Counted from the first letter of the stretch, positions 12,701 to 25,799 are shown. The stretch: 64,000 nucleotides of DNA from Allodiplogaster sudhausi (GCA_945643635.1 CALZFC010000005.1:7047501-7111500); one strand, 5' to 3'. Notes: a model not told the origin generated them from the letters alone. Made by a program: numbers and translations.

Positions 12701-14618
12701 TCTGCAAGTCTTGGAAGACCATTCAAGTCAGTTCTTCCGAGGTGAGTGGCTGGCCTACCCTTCGTCTCTCAGAAAGTTGCTGCCTTCTTCCACTTCATCG
12801 CTGTCCTCATGGTCTGTGCTCTTCCTGAGTCTCCTCGATGGTTAATGGTTATCGATCGTCTGGGAGAGGCTGAAGCCGTCATTCGGAAAGCTTGCCGGTA
12901 AGCAAGCCTTATCTTTTTGGACATTTACCTTCGATTGTGATTAATGTGATTTTTTCGCTTGATTGATTTCCTTGTGTATTGACTGATTCTATCCGTTTTC
13001 CGTGCCCCTCCGTTCCCCTTCAACCTGTGTGGAGTGAACCGAGGAAGTCTCCCGAGTGACCTGGAACTTGTTCAACATCGAGAGACCAGCAAATGGGCGC
13101 GCGAGAACAGAAAAGTCTCCATTATGTCTATTTTCAAGGTTTGCCGGCATTTTCACTGAAGCAGATTAATCACTTTTTTTTTATCTTGTACTGGTTTTCA
13201 CGTGTATTAGAACCTGTGTTTATGAAAGTTGTTGCTTCCCCTGAAGATAGTCTAATTGTAGGTCGAGGAGATGAGAGTGCGTAGTCTCATAATCTGCTTT
13301 GTTTTTGTGGCCACTGCTCTTGTTTACTACGGAATTGTTATCGGTGAGATATTTTATAAATACTTTAAGCGCTTATTTATTTTACTTCTTCTCTTTTTGA
13401 ACAATCCCACTCTCTGAATAATCCCCCTCTGCAGCTCTTTCTGACCAATCCGCCCCTGGCCGCGTTCTCTTCTCTGGCAACTTCTTCGTGAACAACGCCA
13501 TCGCTGGCGCCATCGAGCTACCCACCCTCATTTCCTGTGTCTACCTCATGAAATTCGGCAGAAAGAGGTTTGTCTTTATTCTTTTATCGTTTATGCTCCT
13601 TCCGCTCGCTCTCTACTTATGCATACTCTCTCTCTTCTCTCTCTCTCTCTCTTTTTCTTTCTTTACAGGGCGCAAATGATGACTCTATTCGCCGCTTCGT
13701 TCTTCATCTTGATTGCGATGGGCGCGGTTGTTTGGAAGCATTACATGGTGGCGTTGTTCTTCATGATGATTGGGAAGATCTTCATCCAGGGCGGCTTCAA
13801 CATCCTGTACATCTTCACCTCCGAGCTGTACCCAACTGTCATCCGCAACACGGCAGTCGGCTTGCACTCCATGGTTTCGCTTTCTTTGCTTGCTCTTCTT
13901 CTCTCTCCTTGTTCTGTTGAGATAGCCCGCTTCGGTTCGGGTGTTTCCTCTTACATCTCCTTGCTGTCCGATGTCACTCTGCCCATCGTCCCCATGATAA
14001 TCTTCGCCGTCTTCTCTTTCATTGCCGGTCTTCTGGTTCGTCTTCTGCCGGAGACTCGCGACACTCCTCTCCCAGAGACATTTGAGGTTCTTCATCTTCC
14101 TCTTTCTGTATTGCTCCGCCCTTTTGCTTGATCTATTTCTCTCTCTCTCTCTCACTCTCTCTCTCTCTCTTACCTTCTCTCTCTCTTAGTTTCTCTCTCT
14201 CTTACCTTCTCTCTCTCTCCTTTCTCTCTCGCAGGATGCAGTGACAGTCTTGAAGTGTGACGAAGAAGACACAGTTTGCTGCGGGATTTCCTTGAACGCG
14301 GCTCTCCGCTGGCGGGACAAGGCTTCAGTGGCTGCCAGTTACATCCCCCAGGGCAACGAGGAAGACAAGGTCAGGGGTATTGACCATGCAGTCACCGTCT
14401 CCTCCGAGGAAGACCACGCCCACTCGGACGCAGACCACACCCCTTTCGAGAAAGACCACGCCCCTTTTGAGAGAGACCACGCCCTCTCTGACTCCTCTCA
14501 GGCGCGCTCTTCTCAAGCCCCTCAGGATCCTTCGTCGACCGGAAGATCAGAATCCATTTTGCATGATTTGGAGGGCGTTTCAATTCCTGACAAACTGCCC
14601 GAGGCATTTGATGATTAG
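9715..14618 (+). CDS. SLC22-like organic cation/anion transporter (major facilitator superfamily)
   Basis: Seventeen exons (9715-9804, 9909-10088, 10161-10306, 10756-10871, 10989-11125, 11172-11300, 11922-12053, 12104-12234, 12394-12563, 12617-12726, 12773-12897, 13048-13138, 13262-13343, 13435-13567, 13669-13873, 13922-14086, 14235-14618) give 841 aa. SLC22 members move organic ions across the plasma membrane. Diagnostic pieces are TTIVSDWDLVCDD before TM2, SDNFGRKPTV in the TM2-3 loop, ALPESPRWLMV after TM6, and ELYPTVIRNTAVG near TM10-11. The large extracellular loop after TM1 holds Cys residues and glycosylation sites such as NDTS. Two features are odd: about 175 residues precede TM1 (usual members have some 20), and the cytoplasmic tail carries tandem DHAPFEK-like heptads. 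Exon 10 has a second in-frame donor 15 nt downstream (12741|GTGAGT) that would add VSSSE. The start ATG is the first in frame; upstream exons cannot be excluded. Confidence 0.9.
14404..14505 (+). repeat. Coding tandem repeat (DHxPFEx heptads) in the SLC22 C-terminal tail
   Basis: Degenerate 24-30 bp units encode DHAHSDA, DHTPFEK, DHAPFER and DHALSDS in succession, between the last membrane segment and the stop codon. The repeat keeps frame and is rich in His and acidic residues. Confidence 0.7.
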
Positions 14619-14932
14619 GATTCAATTTGGCATTTTCATTACGCATTTATTCCTTTTTAGAAATCGCATTGCCTTCTTTTTTGCTCTTGCTTGTAATTTC
14701 TGTACTTTTTGTGGTTTCTTTAAATCTAGTGATGGCATACCATTTGATGTCTTCGATTGGTCGTTCTCTGTGCTTCTTTTCCTCCTCATCTTTCTCTTCC
14801 TCATTGCCACACGAGTAGTCCTCTTCTCCACTTTCCCTTTATTCTCGTCATTTCCTGCCTTTTTACTTTCTTTTATATATTTCGGTTGCCTTTGACGAGT
14901 GTCTGGTTCCTTTTGTTGTTCTTATAGATGTG

Positions 14933-15127
14933 TCACTCGTCTCCCGAGTCTTGATAATACTCGGACGCTTTCGCTTTAACAAATGCTTTCCGATGCTCCT
15001 TTCCTGTTATGTCATAATTAATCTTTGATATACTAACCTTAATATTTTCATAAGATAGATTATATTTGCGTTTCATATTCTGAATATGTTCTTTATCTGC
15101 CTCATCTTGTGCTTGTAGAGGGTCCAA
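14933..15127 (-). CDS. Small hypothetical protein or exon
   Basis: A 64-codon frame with normal, highly charged composition (DEADKEHIQNMKRKYNLSYE ... KAFVKAKASEYYQDSGDE), ending in a stop. It contains an internal stretch bounded by AAG|GTTAGT and ACAG|G that could be a 44-nt in-frame intron; removing it would join YENIK to GKEHRKAF. It lies tail to tail with the SLC22 gene, about 315 bp past that stop. No family is recognised, and an upstream exon is possible. Confidence 0.35.
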   Translation of the reverse strand: MDPLQAQDEADKEHIQNMKRKYNLSYENIKVSISKINYDITGKEHRKAFVKAKASEYYQDSGDE

Positions 15128-15561
15128 TCTGTATCATCTTACTTCGTGCAAGTTCTCTGTTAAGTTGCTGCCCTGATGACCTGTGAGATGCTTTCTTCTC
15201 CTTTTGATGATAGTCTTCACTCAAGCTCCGCCTTCTTTCTCCTTCTAGTTCTCATTTCCTTCATTTACCACGTGTACCTGCCCCTCATAAGTTCATGTGG
15301 TCTGTTCTGTCAAAACGGAGATTTTTCAAACATCTGCTGTATTTCAGTCCAAAGAAATGTTGAATTCTTTAATCCAGCTTTCCTAAATGCGCAAAAAAAT
15401 ATCACTTCAAGTAATAAGTCAGCTCAGTTGTCGTTTATGTTTACAGCTAGAAAATATATCCCGCAACTTATCGGAGAATTATAAACTTCTCTTCGCACAC
15501 TTTTTACCCGAAAAATGCATTGAAGAGGAATATTGGAAGGTAAGATGGTAGGAATAACTTT

Positions 15562-15597
15562 GGGGTTAAACTCATGTGTGGGGTTAAACTCATGTGA
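15562..15597. repeat. 18-bp direct tandem duplication
   Basis: Two adjacent perfect copies of an 18-bp unit, GGGGTTAAACTCATGTGT-like, about 35 bp past the stop of the b561 gene (3' flank of that - strand gene). Confidence 0.85.
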
Positions 15598-15630
15598 TTT
15601 TGTGAAGGGAAAGTGTGATTATGGAGTTGA

Positions 15631-16970
15631 TTAGAGGACCGGCTTCAGGCCAATCAGGACGCAGATAGCAACTGCCGTGCCAATCGCAACTACCAGGTAA
15701 GGCAGGAAGAGCAGCCCTGTCAGCCTGCGGACCTGCAAAGGGAGGGATCACAGTATCAAGAGAAGAAAGAAAGGGAGAGGGAAGAGCGAAATTGAGAGAG
15801 CGAAGAGAAAGTGAGAGGGGGAGAGAGAGGAGAGAGAGTTCGGACCCCGCTAGTCGAAGAGAGATGAATAACTTTGGTAGTTCCATCCGAGGTGACGACG
15901 TCAATGTTGTCTCCTCCCTTCCTTGCCTGCCACCATCCTGAAACATCTCTTTGTATAAACAATTCGTTTCATGCACAACTGATGAATGAAGCTGACCGAT
16001 AATCTGGAGAAGTTGCATGAGAATGAATGCAATGCCAAAGGCGGCCAGGAAGGCGATGAAGAGACCGAAGGCAGCGGCACGGTTAGAGAACATCCCCTCG
16101 AAGTGCACGCACGCTATCATTATCGCGGCTGCTGCCAGCAACCACGCACCAAAGCCGAAGAAGCTGGAGAGAGAGAGAGAGTGAGTGAGGGTAGGAGAGA
16201 GAGAAAGAGAGAGAGAGAGAGCGTGAGAGAAGGAGAGAGAGAGAAAGAGAGAGAAGGACCTCGGTATTACATATGATAGTGAGCTCTCTTTTGGTGAACA
16301 TATTCAATCCATAGTTAGAAAAGCCTCCGCAAGATGCGCATATATTCTTCGGTCATTCAGATCTCGCAACCCTTCTATTTTGATACGCTTATATAAAGTT
16401 TATGTTTTGCCCATACTTGACTCACTGTCTGAGGTGTGGAACCCCTCCGCTGTCTTATTTGTTAATTTGATTGAGAAAGTTTAGAGAAGTTTCACTCGTT
16501 CCATCTTTAAGAGAATTGGTCGTTCTTTAACATATAATCAACGCTTAGAATCCCTTGGCTTACCCTCTCTCGAGCAACGCAGACAAGTTACTGATCTAGT
16601 CACAACCTTCAAAATAGTACGGAATCCTACTCCTATTGAACCTACTTGCTTTTTCAAATTTCCTGGTCGATACTCTTCCAACCTCCGAGGGCACTCACTT
16701 AAGCTTGCCTTTCCTTCTCTTCGATCTCTTCGCTATAAACGTGCTAGTCTATCTTATCGTGTGATTCGGTTATGGAATTCACTACTAGAACAACATGTCT
16801 CCTCCAGTTCACTGTCTTCTTTTCGTACTTATTGTTATACTGCCACATCATGATTTCCTTCTTTTTCATTTTACATTTTTTCTTTTCCCCTTCCCATTGC
16901 TTGACCCTGACTGCAACATTGCAACGAATATATGTTACACACATTACATCTATGCTGGGCAAAGCGATAA

Positions 16971-17012
<42 letters not shown>

Positions 17013-17327
17013 GAGAGAGAAAGAGGGACCGGTGGATGGAGTTGAAGATGAAGCGGCCAGTCTGTCCAGGATGGCAGCGGAAGACTGCATTGAGAGGCTG
17101 AGCCCAGGCAATGACACAGGCGAGGAGGCCGACCATACAGTGGATGGCCAGCCACGATTGGTTCTGCAAGGGAAGAACTCCAAGACGAAGAAGAGAGAGA
17201 GAGACCGACCTGTTCTACCGACTGGAAGGCCCTCGGCCCATCCCAGCGCCAGCCAGTAGACACGAAGATCAGCACGAAACCACACACGGTCAGGGCTATC
17301 GCGATCGTGTTCACGATACGATGCATC

Positions 17328-17364
<37 letters not shown>

Positions 17365-19616
17365 AGAGAGAGAGAGAGAGCGAGAGAGCGAGAGGGAGAG
17401 AGAGAGCGAGAATGAGAGAGAGAGAGAGAGAGAGAGAGATGAAGGCGAGCAATTGTGAAAGATAAAGAGAAAGGGAGAGAGAGAGAGAGTGAGAAAAATA
17501 TAGAGCAAGGGAAAGGATAAAGAAATGCCTCATTCTGACATGAAACCAAACGCGGGTGCCGAAGGGAGTGAAGGAAGCGAGATGATCTCGGAAGAAGCGG
17601 GCAAAGAGGATTCCCGTGGAGAGGAAGACCATCCACGCAAGGGTCATGCAGATCCCTGATGGGATCATATTCGTGTACTACTACATACATAGAGGATTCT
17701 TTTATATTTTCTAATTCAACCACTGGAATGGTGAGTCACGTAGCAAAGAGACAACAGAAGTAAAAAAATTAAATGTATTGCATAAAACACTCGTGAGGAG
17801 CCCTACAGAAATGGAGCTGGAAAAACAATAAGAATCCTCGCGCTTTCGCTTACAATAAAAAGAGGAGAAGTGGGTAGCTAAAGCCAGATTTCCACTTATC
17901 TCGTTTGAATATAGATGCTTTATATCGTTAAAGAATGATAAATGGAAATAAAAAACTAACCATGCGCAATCCTGAGCTTGTCATCGTTGGAGCGTATGAG
18001 AGGAGAATTGGTAGAAAAGGAAGTGGCGGAGGGCTGCGGAGAGCTCATCCTCCCTGCTCGCCAAGGAATGGATATCAGATCTCAGTTATCTTTTCCACAT
18101 TCAGAGAAAGAAATTCAATAATGAGAATGACGAGGCAAAATGTCATACAGATCTACAGAGATTCACACTTACATTCCAACATAGGCCAGGTCGCAAAAGC
18201 GCAACCAGTTAGATTCGGAAGAAAAGTAAATAGACGGTTACACAGGTGGGTTGGCAGCATAGACTTTCGCGAGCTTAAATCACTACAAGAGCTCTGCACA
18301 ACTATTTGCTTAGATGATTAAGAGTACTTCTAATACAGAAACAGCTATAAGATATAAAATAAATTTTGTTAAATATTGTATAAATACATAAATGCAGTAG
18401 CGCGGCAAAAGAGAAGTAGAAAGTAGCGAGAGCGAAAGAGGGAAAAGGACAAAAAGAGCGAGAGAGGGCGAGATTTGTATGCGGAGATGGAAGTGCAGAA
18501 AGACTGGGACGGCGGCGCTTTTGTTAGCAGAAGAGAAAGGGTTGGCCTTTCAGAAGGTGGCAGGCTATCCGTTGACAAAGTAACAATGCAAGCACAAATT
18601 CGTTGGTGACAAGAGAAGTAGAGAACGAGAGTAGGTAGAGAGAAAGTGAAAGAGAGAGAGAGATAGAGAGAGAGAGAGAAAAGCGAGACAGAGAGAGGAG
18701 AGAGAGGGAGGGAGAGAGAGACCAAAAAGAGTGGCAATTGCAGAGTGCAGAGAGAGGGAGAATGAGATAGGATAGGCCTCGCGATTAGGAAGCCATATCG
18801 TACATACCTGGAGATGTGGCAGAGAAGGCGAGGATGTCATGCTGGCCAGTCGGCCATCTCTGCTGGTCGTGATAGTGCATTGCTGAAGAAGGAAGAGAAG
18901 AGAGGAGGAAGAGGGAAAGATCAACGAACTCTGGCCACTCATTCCTCCTGCTGCAAGGAGGATGAAGAACGAGCCATTCAGAGCGAAGACTTTCTGCGCA
19001 TCCGACCCAGCCGAGAGGGCACGCCTCAGCTTGCAGTAGACGAGAGAGTCAGACGACGAAGACGACAACAGATTCTGCTGGCCGGCATTCCCTGTCTGCC
19101 AGGAGAACATTCATGGATGGCAGCAGATGGCCTCGCACCAGGGTTGTAGCTTTTCATTTTTTTTGCGTTTTAACAAAAAAAAATTTTTGTTTTGTTTTTG
19201 GTTTGGATCGACCCAAAAAAAGGAATTTATGGCTAATCTCTCAGATGCCCTCTTAAGAAGGCTCCCGATAAGTTTATTGTTCTATGTAAATAAAGGGGAC
19301 CAACCAGGAGAGAGGCACTCCGCCCTGCTGTGAAACCCAATCCTTGCTTAGAGGCCCCGTAGCACACCGACAATGAGTCATCTCCCTTAATTTAGTGTAT
19401 TTGTGTATCTGTTATTCAATCATAAGCAAGAGGGTAGAAGCCAAAGTGTGAAAATACATTAATTGATGAGTAGCGGCCAGTCTAGTTGGCCTACATCGAC
19501 CTTAAAAACCGGGCCACTAAACAAACAAACAACATTCGAATAGCTGGAAGGACGGTAGGGGTGAGTCAATGCCACAGACACTTGAAAGAAAATGCGAGAG
19601 GTGAAGAGGGAGCATT

Positions 19617-19657
<41 letters not shown>

Positions 19658-19968
19658 CGGGATAAAAGAGAGATTGAAAGATGGAGATGGAGAGGGACTG
19701 TAGGAGAAAGAAGTGATAGGCCACGAATCGTAGAAAATCGAAGTAAACAAATAATAGCAGCGAACAAAAGCTCAATTGCAGGTGGTTTGTCACCAGATTG
19801 ATTTAGACTAAGAAGATGAAATGATGTCATTTCAACTACCATTGCATTGTCACGAGAGAAGGCGACGGCAACGAATCCACCGGAGGGGGGACGGCCCTGC
19901 AGCTCCATCTCCAGGAAGGATCCATTCACCTGAGAGAAAGAAAAAGAGAGACAGAGAGAGAGGGAGAC

Positions 19969-20001
<33 letters not shown>

Positions 20002-20015
20002 AAGAGAGAGAGAGA

Positions 20016-20069
<54 letters not shown>

Positions 20070-20735
20070 TAATGACAGAGAGACAGAGACAGAAAGAGAG
20101 GAAAGTTAGTACGCTAGCGCGCGAGAAGATTGCTTATTGTTAGATTATATAAAAACTGAGTTAACTATGTGGCTAAACCTAGGTCTGGTATATAATTCGT
20201 TTTCACTCCACATATCACTCCATATATGGAAAATCCGTCTGCCAGTTTTTGCATGTAGAGTCAATTGATAACTTACTAGTAAAAATCAAGATTTGAATAA
20301 TTGTAGAGATGTTGGAATGTATACGGGAATGTCAATTCTATCACGTGTGACGGCAAACGGATAATGAAGACAAACTTCAATTTATTGAATCCTTCGATCT
20401 CTAATGCCTATTAAATATAAAAAAAAATCTGACGGAGTGACTGAAGATGAAATTGCAGGAAGAGCCGGTGCAGCCAGCAGGGACTGAGATGCACCCCTTG
20501 GTGTTGCCGCACTCGGATAAAGACAGGGAGACACCATTACAAGCCAGCTGAAGAAAGAGAGATAGAGGGAGAGGGAGTCAGAGAGAGGGAGAGAGAGAGA
20601 GAGAGAGAGAGCGAGAGCGAGAGAGGGAGAGGGAGCGAAAGAGATAAAGAGAGGCAGAGAGAGGGAGGAGAGAGAGACAAAACTAACTGAAGAGAGAAGG
20701 AATAGAAGTTGAAAGGGAGCACTCTCGACTGCCAT
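15631..20735 (-). CDS. DOMON-cytochrome b561 protein (ferric-chelate-reductase-like, FRRS1 type)
   Basis: Twelve exons (20688-20735, 20434-20547, 19840-19929, 18930-19095, 18808-18882, 17961-18053, 17540-17655, 17219-17326, 17030-17163, 15997-16163, 15846-15937, 15631-15732) give 434 aa. The order is signal peptide (MAVESAPFQLLFLLSSLAC), Cys-rich DOMON domain (SECGNTKGCISV, FVAVAFSRDNAM, FFILLAAGGMSGQTMHYHD), then a cytochrome b561 core with about five to six membrane segments. Such proteins pass electrons across a membrane from a cytosolic donor to ferric iron or another acceptor. All four expected haem-ligand His positions are visible: RIAHGIC, WFHMHRI, LAIHCMVG and FNSIHRF. RCHPG after the third is also family-typical. 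The last membrane helix is LLFLPYLVVAIGTAVAICVL. The introns are large and full of GA repeats; one carries LINE debris. A first exon further upstream is not needed. Confidence 0.88.
16259..16972 (+). mobile_element. Decayed LINE (non-LTR retrotransposon) 3' fragment
   Basis: The + strand frame from about 16259 reads as the C-terminal end of a LINE reverse transcriptase: LGITYDSELSFGEHIQSI, RLYKVYVLPILDSLSEVWNP, RSFTRSIFKRIG, NQRLESLGLPSLEQRR, VIRLWNSLLEQ. An in-frame TAG at 16482 interrupts it (position of IEKVQRSF in intact elements), and the frame ends at TGA 16851. The 5' part is missing, as in 5'-truncated LINE insertions. A (TA)n run follows and may be the 3' tail. It sits in the intron 15997-17030 region of the b561 gene, antisense to it. 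The subfamily (CR1/Jockey-like) is inferred only from the style of the motifs. Confidence 0.85.
16973..17008. repeat. (TA)n microsatellite
   Basis: Perfect AT dinucleotide run of about 36 bp, immediately after the LINE remnant and the only pure TA array seen in the window. It may derive from the element's 3' tail. Confidence 0.9.
19925..20070. repeat. (GA)n-rich array in a b561-gene intron
   Basis: About 145 bp of GA with interspersed A, directly upstream (sense direction) of the exon 19840-19929. On the sense strand it is a long polypyrimidine tract ending in the CTCTCAG acceptor. Confidence 0.85.
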
Positions 20736-20844
20736 CTTGACTTCTCTGCTCTCCTTGCTCTCTTCCACAGCCTTCACACCTGACCACAACGCAAAAACAC
20801 TCAGACACTCTCGAATTGGCGAAATCGTCCCGGACAACAAAAAG

Positions 20845-21570
20845 CTAATTGAGGGAAGAGAAAGGGAAGTGAAAGAACATAGATCGATAATTAAATATGT
20901 GAAGAATGAGGGCTCTGATGGCGAGTAAAAAGAAGCAGATCAATGAGAATGTAACGAGAGATCTAATTGCACTCATTTGCAGAATGCACGGGAAGTCGTG
21001 GTAGTTTGACAGTGCACATTTCGATCTACATTCTATGAACAACTCGCGTCTGCTATACTCTCGCGCACATGAAAAAATGGAAAGAGAGGGCGGCAGAAAA
21101 AGAAGAGATTGAATGAGTTAGAAGAGAATAGAGATGGAGAGAATAGTAGAGAAGGAAGAAGAGCAAAAGAGAATGAAGAAGGGGAAGAGAAAAAAGGGAA
21201 CGAAAAAGAGGAAGAGTAGAGCAAAAGAAACTCATAAACGATTACCTTGGCTCTACTAAATCCCGAAAACGATTCCGTTGTTATTTCCAATTTCCGATGA
21301 TAACCTTCGCTGATGTCATGGTTGTTGACATCAAACAAAACCAACTTTCTAACGGAAATTGAATACGAAAAAAACCACTTCCAAGTCCACAGGGAGCGAG
21401 AACATAGAGTGCATATGCACTCGATCTCTCTCTCTCTATTTCTCTCTCTCCCTCTCTCTCTCTCTCGCTCTCTTTCTCTCTCGCTCTCTCCATGACTCTT
21501 TAGTGTCAAGCATTCGAGCAGCGTCCGCTGCTTCTAAATTTCGCAAATTTTTATCTGTCAAAATAAAACT
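20845..21570 (-). CDS. Possible small membrane-protein gene, unrecognised
   Basis: Three exon-like segments have normal composition: about 21490-21550 (LRNLEAADAARMLDTKE), about 21246-21410 (KLVLFDVNNHDISEGYHRKL ... SFSGFSRAK, then a GTAATC donor), and 20845-21061 (YSRRELFIECRSKCALSNYH ... stop at 20845) after a GAG acceptor. The last two join in phase. The C-terminal segment includes a hydrophobic helix (SLVTFSLICFFLLAIRALIL). The gene would end about 110 bp upstream of the b561 start codon on the same strand. No family is recognised, and the first junction lies in GA repeats and is uncertain. Confidence 0.3.
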
Positions 21571-21761
21571 CTATGGCGCAATCATATGAATATATCGTTT
21601 AGATAAACTTTCACGCAAATTTCAATATCTAATTCTAGTGCCATTGACATCGATAGTTTTCTTGTCGTAAAACAAAATAAATAAATTACAAACAAATTAG
21701 CTATACTATTGGCAGAGTAAAAATGTGGTGATAGATTAGAAGAGAGAAAATTGGATAGAAG

Positions 21762-21820
<59 letters not shown>

Positions 21821-21981
21821 AAAGAAAAAGAGAGATGGCGGTAAAGAAAGAGAGGGAGGCAGATAGGAAAAGAAGGGAACATGACTAATAAACTACTTCT
21901 GCACATACTATGTAAGAGGGTAGGTGCTTGATATAAGGAGTACGCAGAGGTTAGCAATAATGGGGACGCTAATGGAATTGA

Positions 21982-22550
21982 CTACGACATCAACTCGAGA
22001 GAAGAGTCGTTGAAGGGGCCGATGTCGGTGGCATTGGCAGGGAAGGGAGTTGGAGAGGGAGAAGAATAAGACCCTTGGAAGAGGCCGACAATCACTGCTG
22101 CATACGCCAGCACTGCAAACACACAACGAATCATCTCACATTTCACATGATATTAGATGAAACAAGACCTTTATTAATTCTATCTAAGCGCAAATTTAAA
22201 TTCGTTACATTTTTCGCCCTTTTGTGGGAAGGAAAGGAAAAGAAAGAGTTCCCGGGTGAAGTTCGACTCCAGTCGTACTTCTCATCTCTCGCATTCTCCC
22301 ATTCTTTCAGTCTCGCTCTCTATCTCCATCTGTCTCTCTCTCTGGCTCTATCTTTCTCTCTCTCTATCTTTCTCTCTCTATCTGCCTCTCTCTCCATCTG
22401 TCTCTCTCTCTGTATTTGTCCCTCTCTCTATCTGTTTCTCTCTCTAAATTGCTGCTCATCTAACCAATACAAAAGAGTCCAAGAGGGAAGAGTGGCTTCC
22501 GTGGCTCGACGGTGCAGGCCAACGCAACGATAATCGAAATCTCAATGGAT
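21982..22550 (-). CDS. Small predicted membrane protein, partial (C-terminal exons)
   Basis: Exons 22465-22550 and 21982-22112 join in phase 1 through a GTTAGA donor. The junction falls inside one hydrophobic segment (LFPLGLFCI joined to VLAYAAVIVGLFQGSY), which supports the intron. The tail is Ser/Pro-rich with possible glycosylation sites (NATD, NDSS) and ends in a stop at 21982. The segment before the helix is EISIIVALACTVEPRKP. The 5' exons are not resolved; a hydrophobic frame near 22745-22880 overlaps a hairpin and does not match in phase. Function unknown. Confidence 0.4.
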
Positions 22551-22781
22551 CTAATCGAGCGGAGCCCTTCAACTTCCTTCCATTTTCATGACCGTGAATC
22601 CATTGTCACTCCGACAAGTACAAAGCGTGTATGTACATATGTGAGTCATTTCGAAATTTAACCAGTAATACTGACAAATGGTGGTATTGATTGAATTATT
22701 GCTGATATATGTACAAAACATTATTAATAATAATCTGGGATGGTTAGATATAAAACTACTAACCATATGGAAAAGGATGAA

Positions 22782-22847
22782 GTTGCTAGGATAGGCAGTT
22801 GAAATAGGAATACAGAGGAAGGGAAGTTGGTGGCCTATCCTAGCAAC
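22782..22847. repeat. Perfect 15-bp inverted repeat (hairpin)
   Basis: The arm GTTGCTAGGATAGGC (22782-22796) is matched by its exact reverse complement at 22833-22847, with a 36-nt loop. It could be a small foldback element, a structured RNA or a paired protein-binding site. No terminal duplication flanks it. Confidence 0.85.
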
Positions 22848-22936
22848 CAGAATGCCACATAAAAATGGAACGAAATACACAATTAGAAAATCGAAAAGAA
22901 GAGAGAAACGAAAAGTAGAGGGTAGGGAGATTAGAG

Positions 22937-23302
22937 TTAGACTCTGAGATGCTCAGGCACATCCTCGATCAGTACATACTTCAGACGAGAACAGCCATTG
23001 AGTTCCTCAGCGAAGAGTCTTCGCTGCTCCTGGATATCTTTTGATATCACATTAAAAAGAAAAGCGATATTTTCACCTTCTCCGAATCCAGCCAACCAAG
23101 AGTAAAACTACGAAGGAGAAGTCAGAGATTCCAGCCAAACCTTTTCCTTCTCCGAATCCAGTCCAATCAGCTGATCGCACTTCGAGATACATACGGAAGA
23201 GAGGAAACGAGCATCATCGATCCCCCTTCTGCGCAGCTCCTTCAGAATCTCTTCACTGACGGGGCCACTCCCTCCTGCATTCTCCCCTCCCGCCGTGGAC
23301 AT
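22937..23302 (-). CDS. Hypothetical 84-residue protein
   Basis: Two exons (23141-23302 and 22937-23029) give 84 aa starting MSTAGGENAGGSGPVSEE. The body is charged and probably helical (EEILKELRRRGIDDARFL, then KEQRRLFAEELNGCS), ending KYVLIEDVPEHLRV. The first exon ends AAG|GTTTGG, and the second starts after a CAG acceptor in phase 0. No signal peptide or membrane segment is present, so it is probably soluble. It lies 320 bp past the Rpt4 stop on the same strand. Not recognised. A 16-bp copy of the exon-1 end lies inside the intron. Confidence 0.6.
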
Positions 23303-23623
23303 TCAGACCAGAAGCTGAATTGTTAGCTGACAACTATTCCTCAAGTCCTCTTGCAGTAGCTTCTCCGGAAATCCAATGTATAAATGGAATGAAGTGTACC
23401 ACATTCATCTGTTTCTATCACAAATGAGACAATAGCACAATTTAGTTGGAAACTCTCTCCTCATCAATCTCATTTACGACACTTTTCATTTCGTTGAAAA
23501 TACAGCTCCAAATTATGGGATACAAATGACAGAAATAAGAAACAGTCGCGAAGAGAGGGGCATGATCCACATATAAATAGCCATAAATAAGGAAAAGAAA
23601 GGTAAATGTCTAAACAGAAGATC

Positions 23624-25789
<2,166 letters not shown>

Positions 25790-25799
25790 CCTGCAACTG

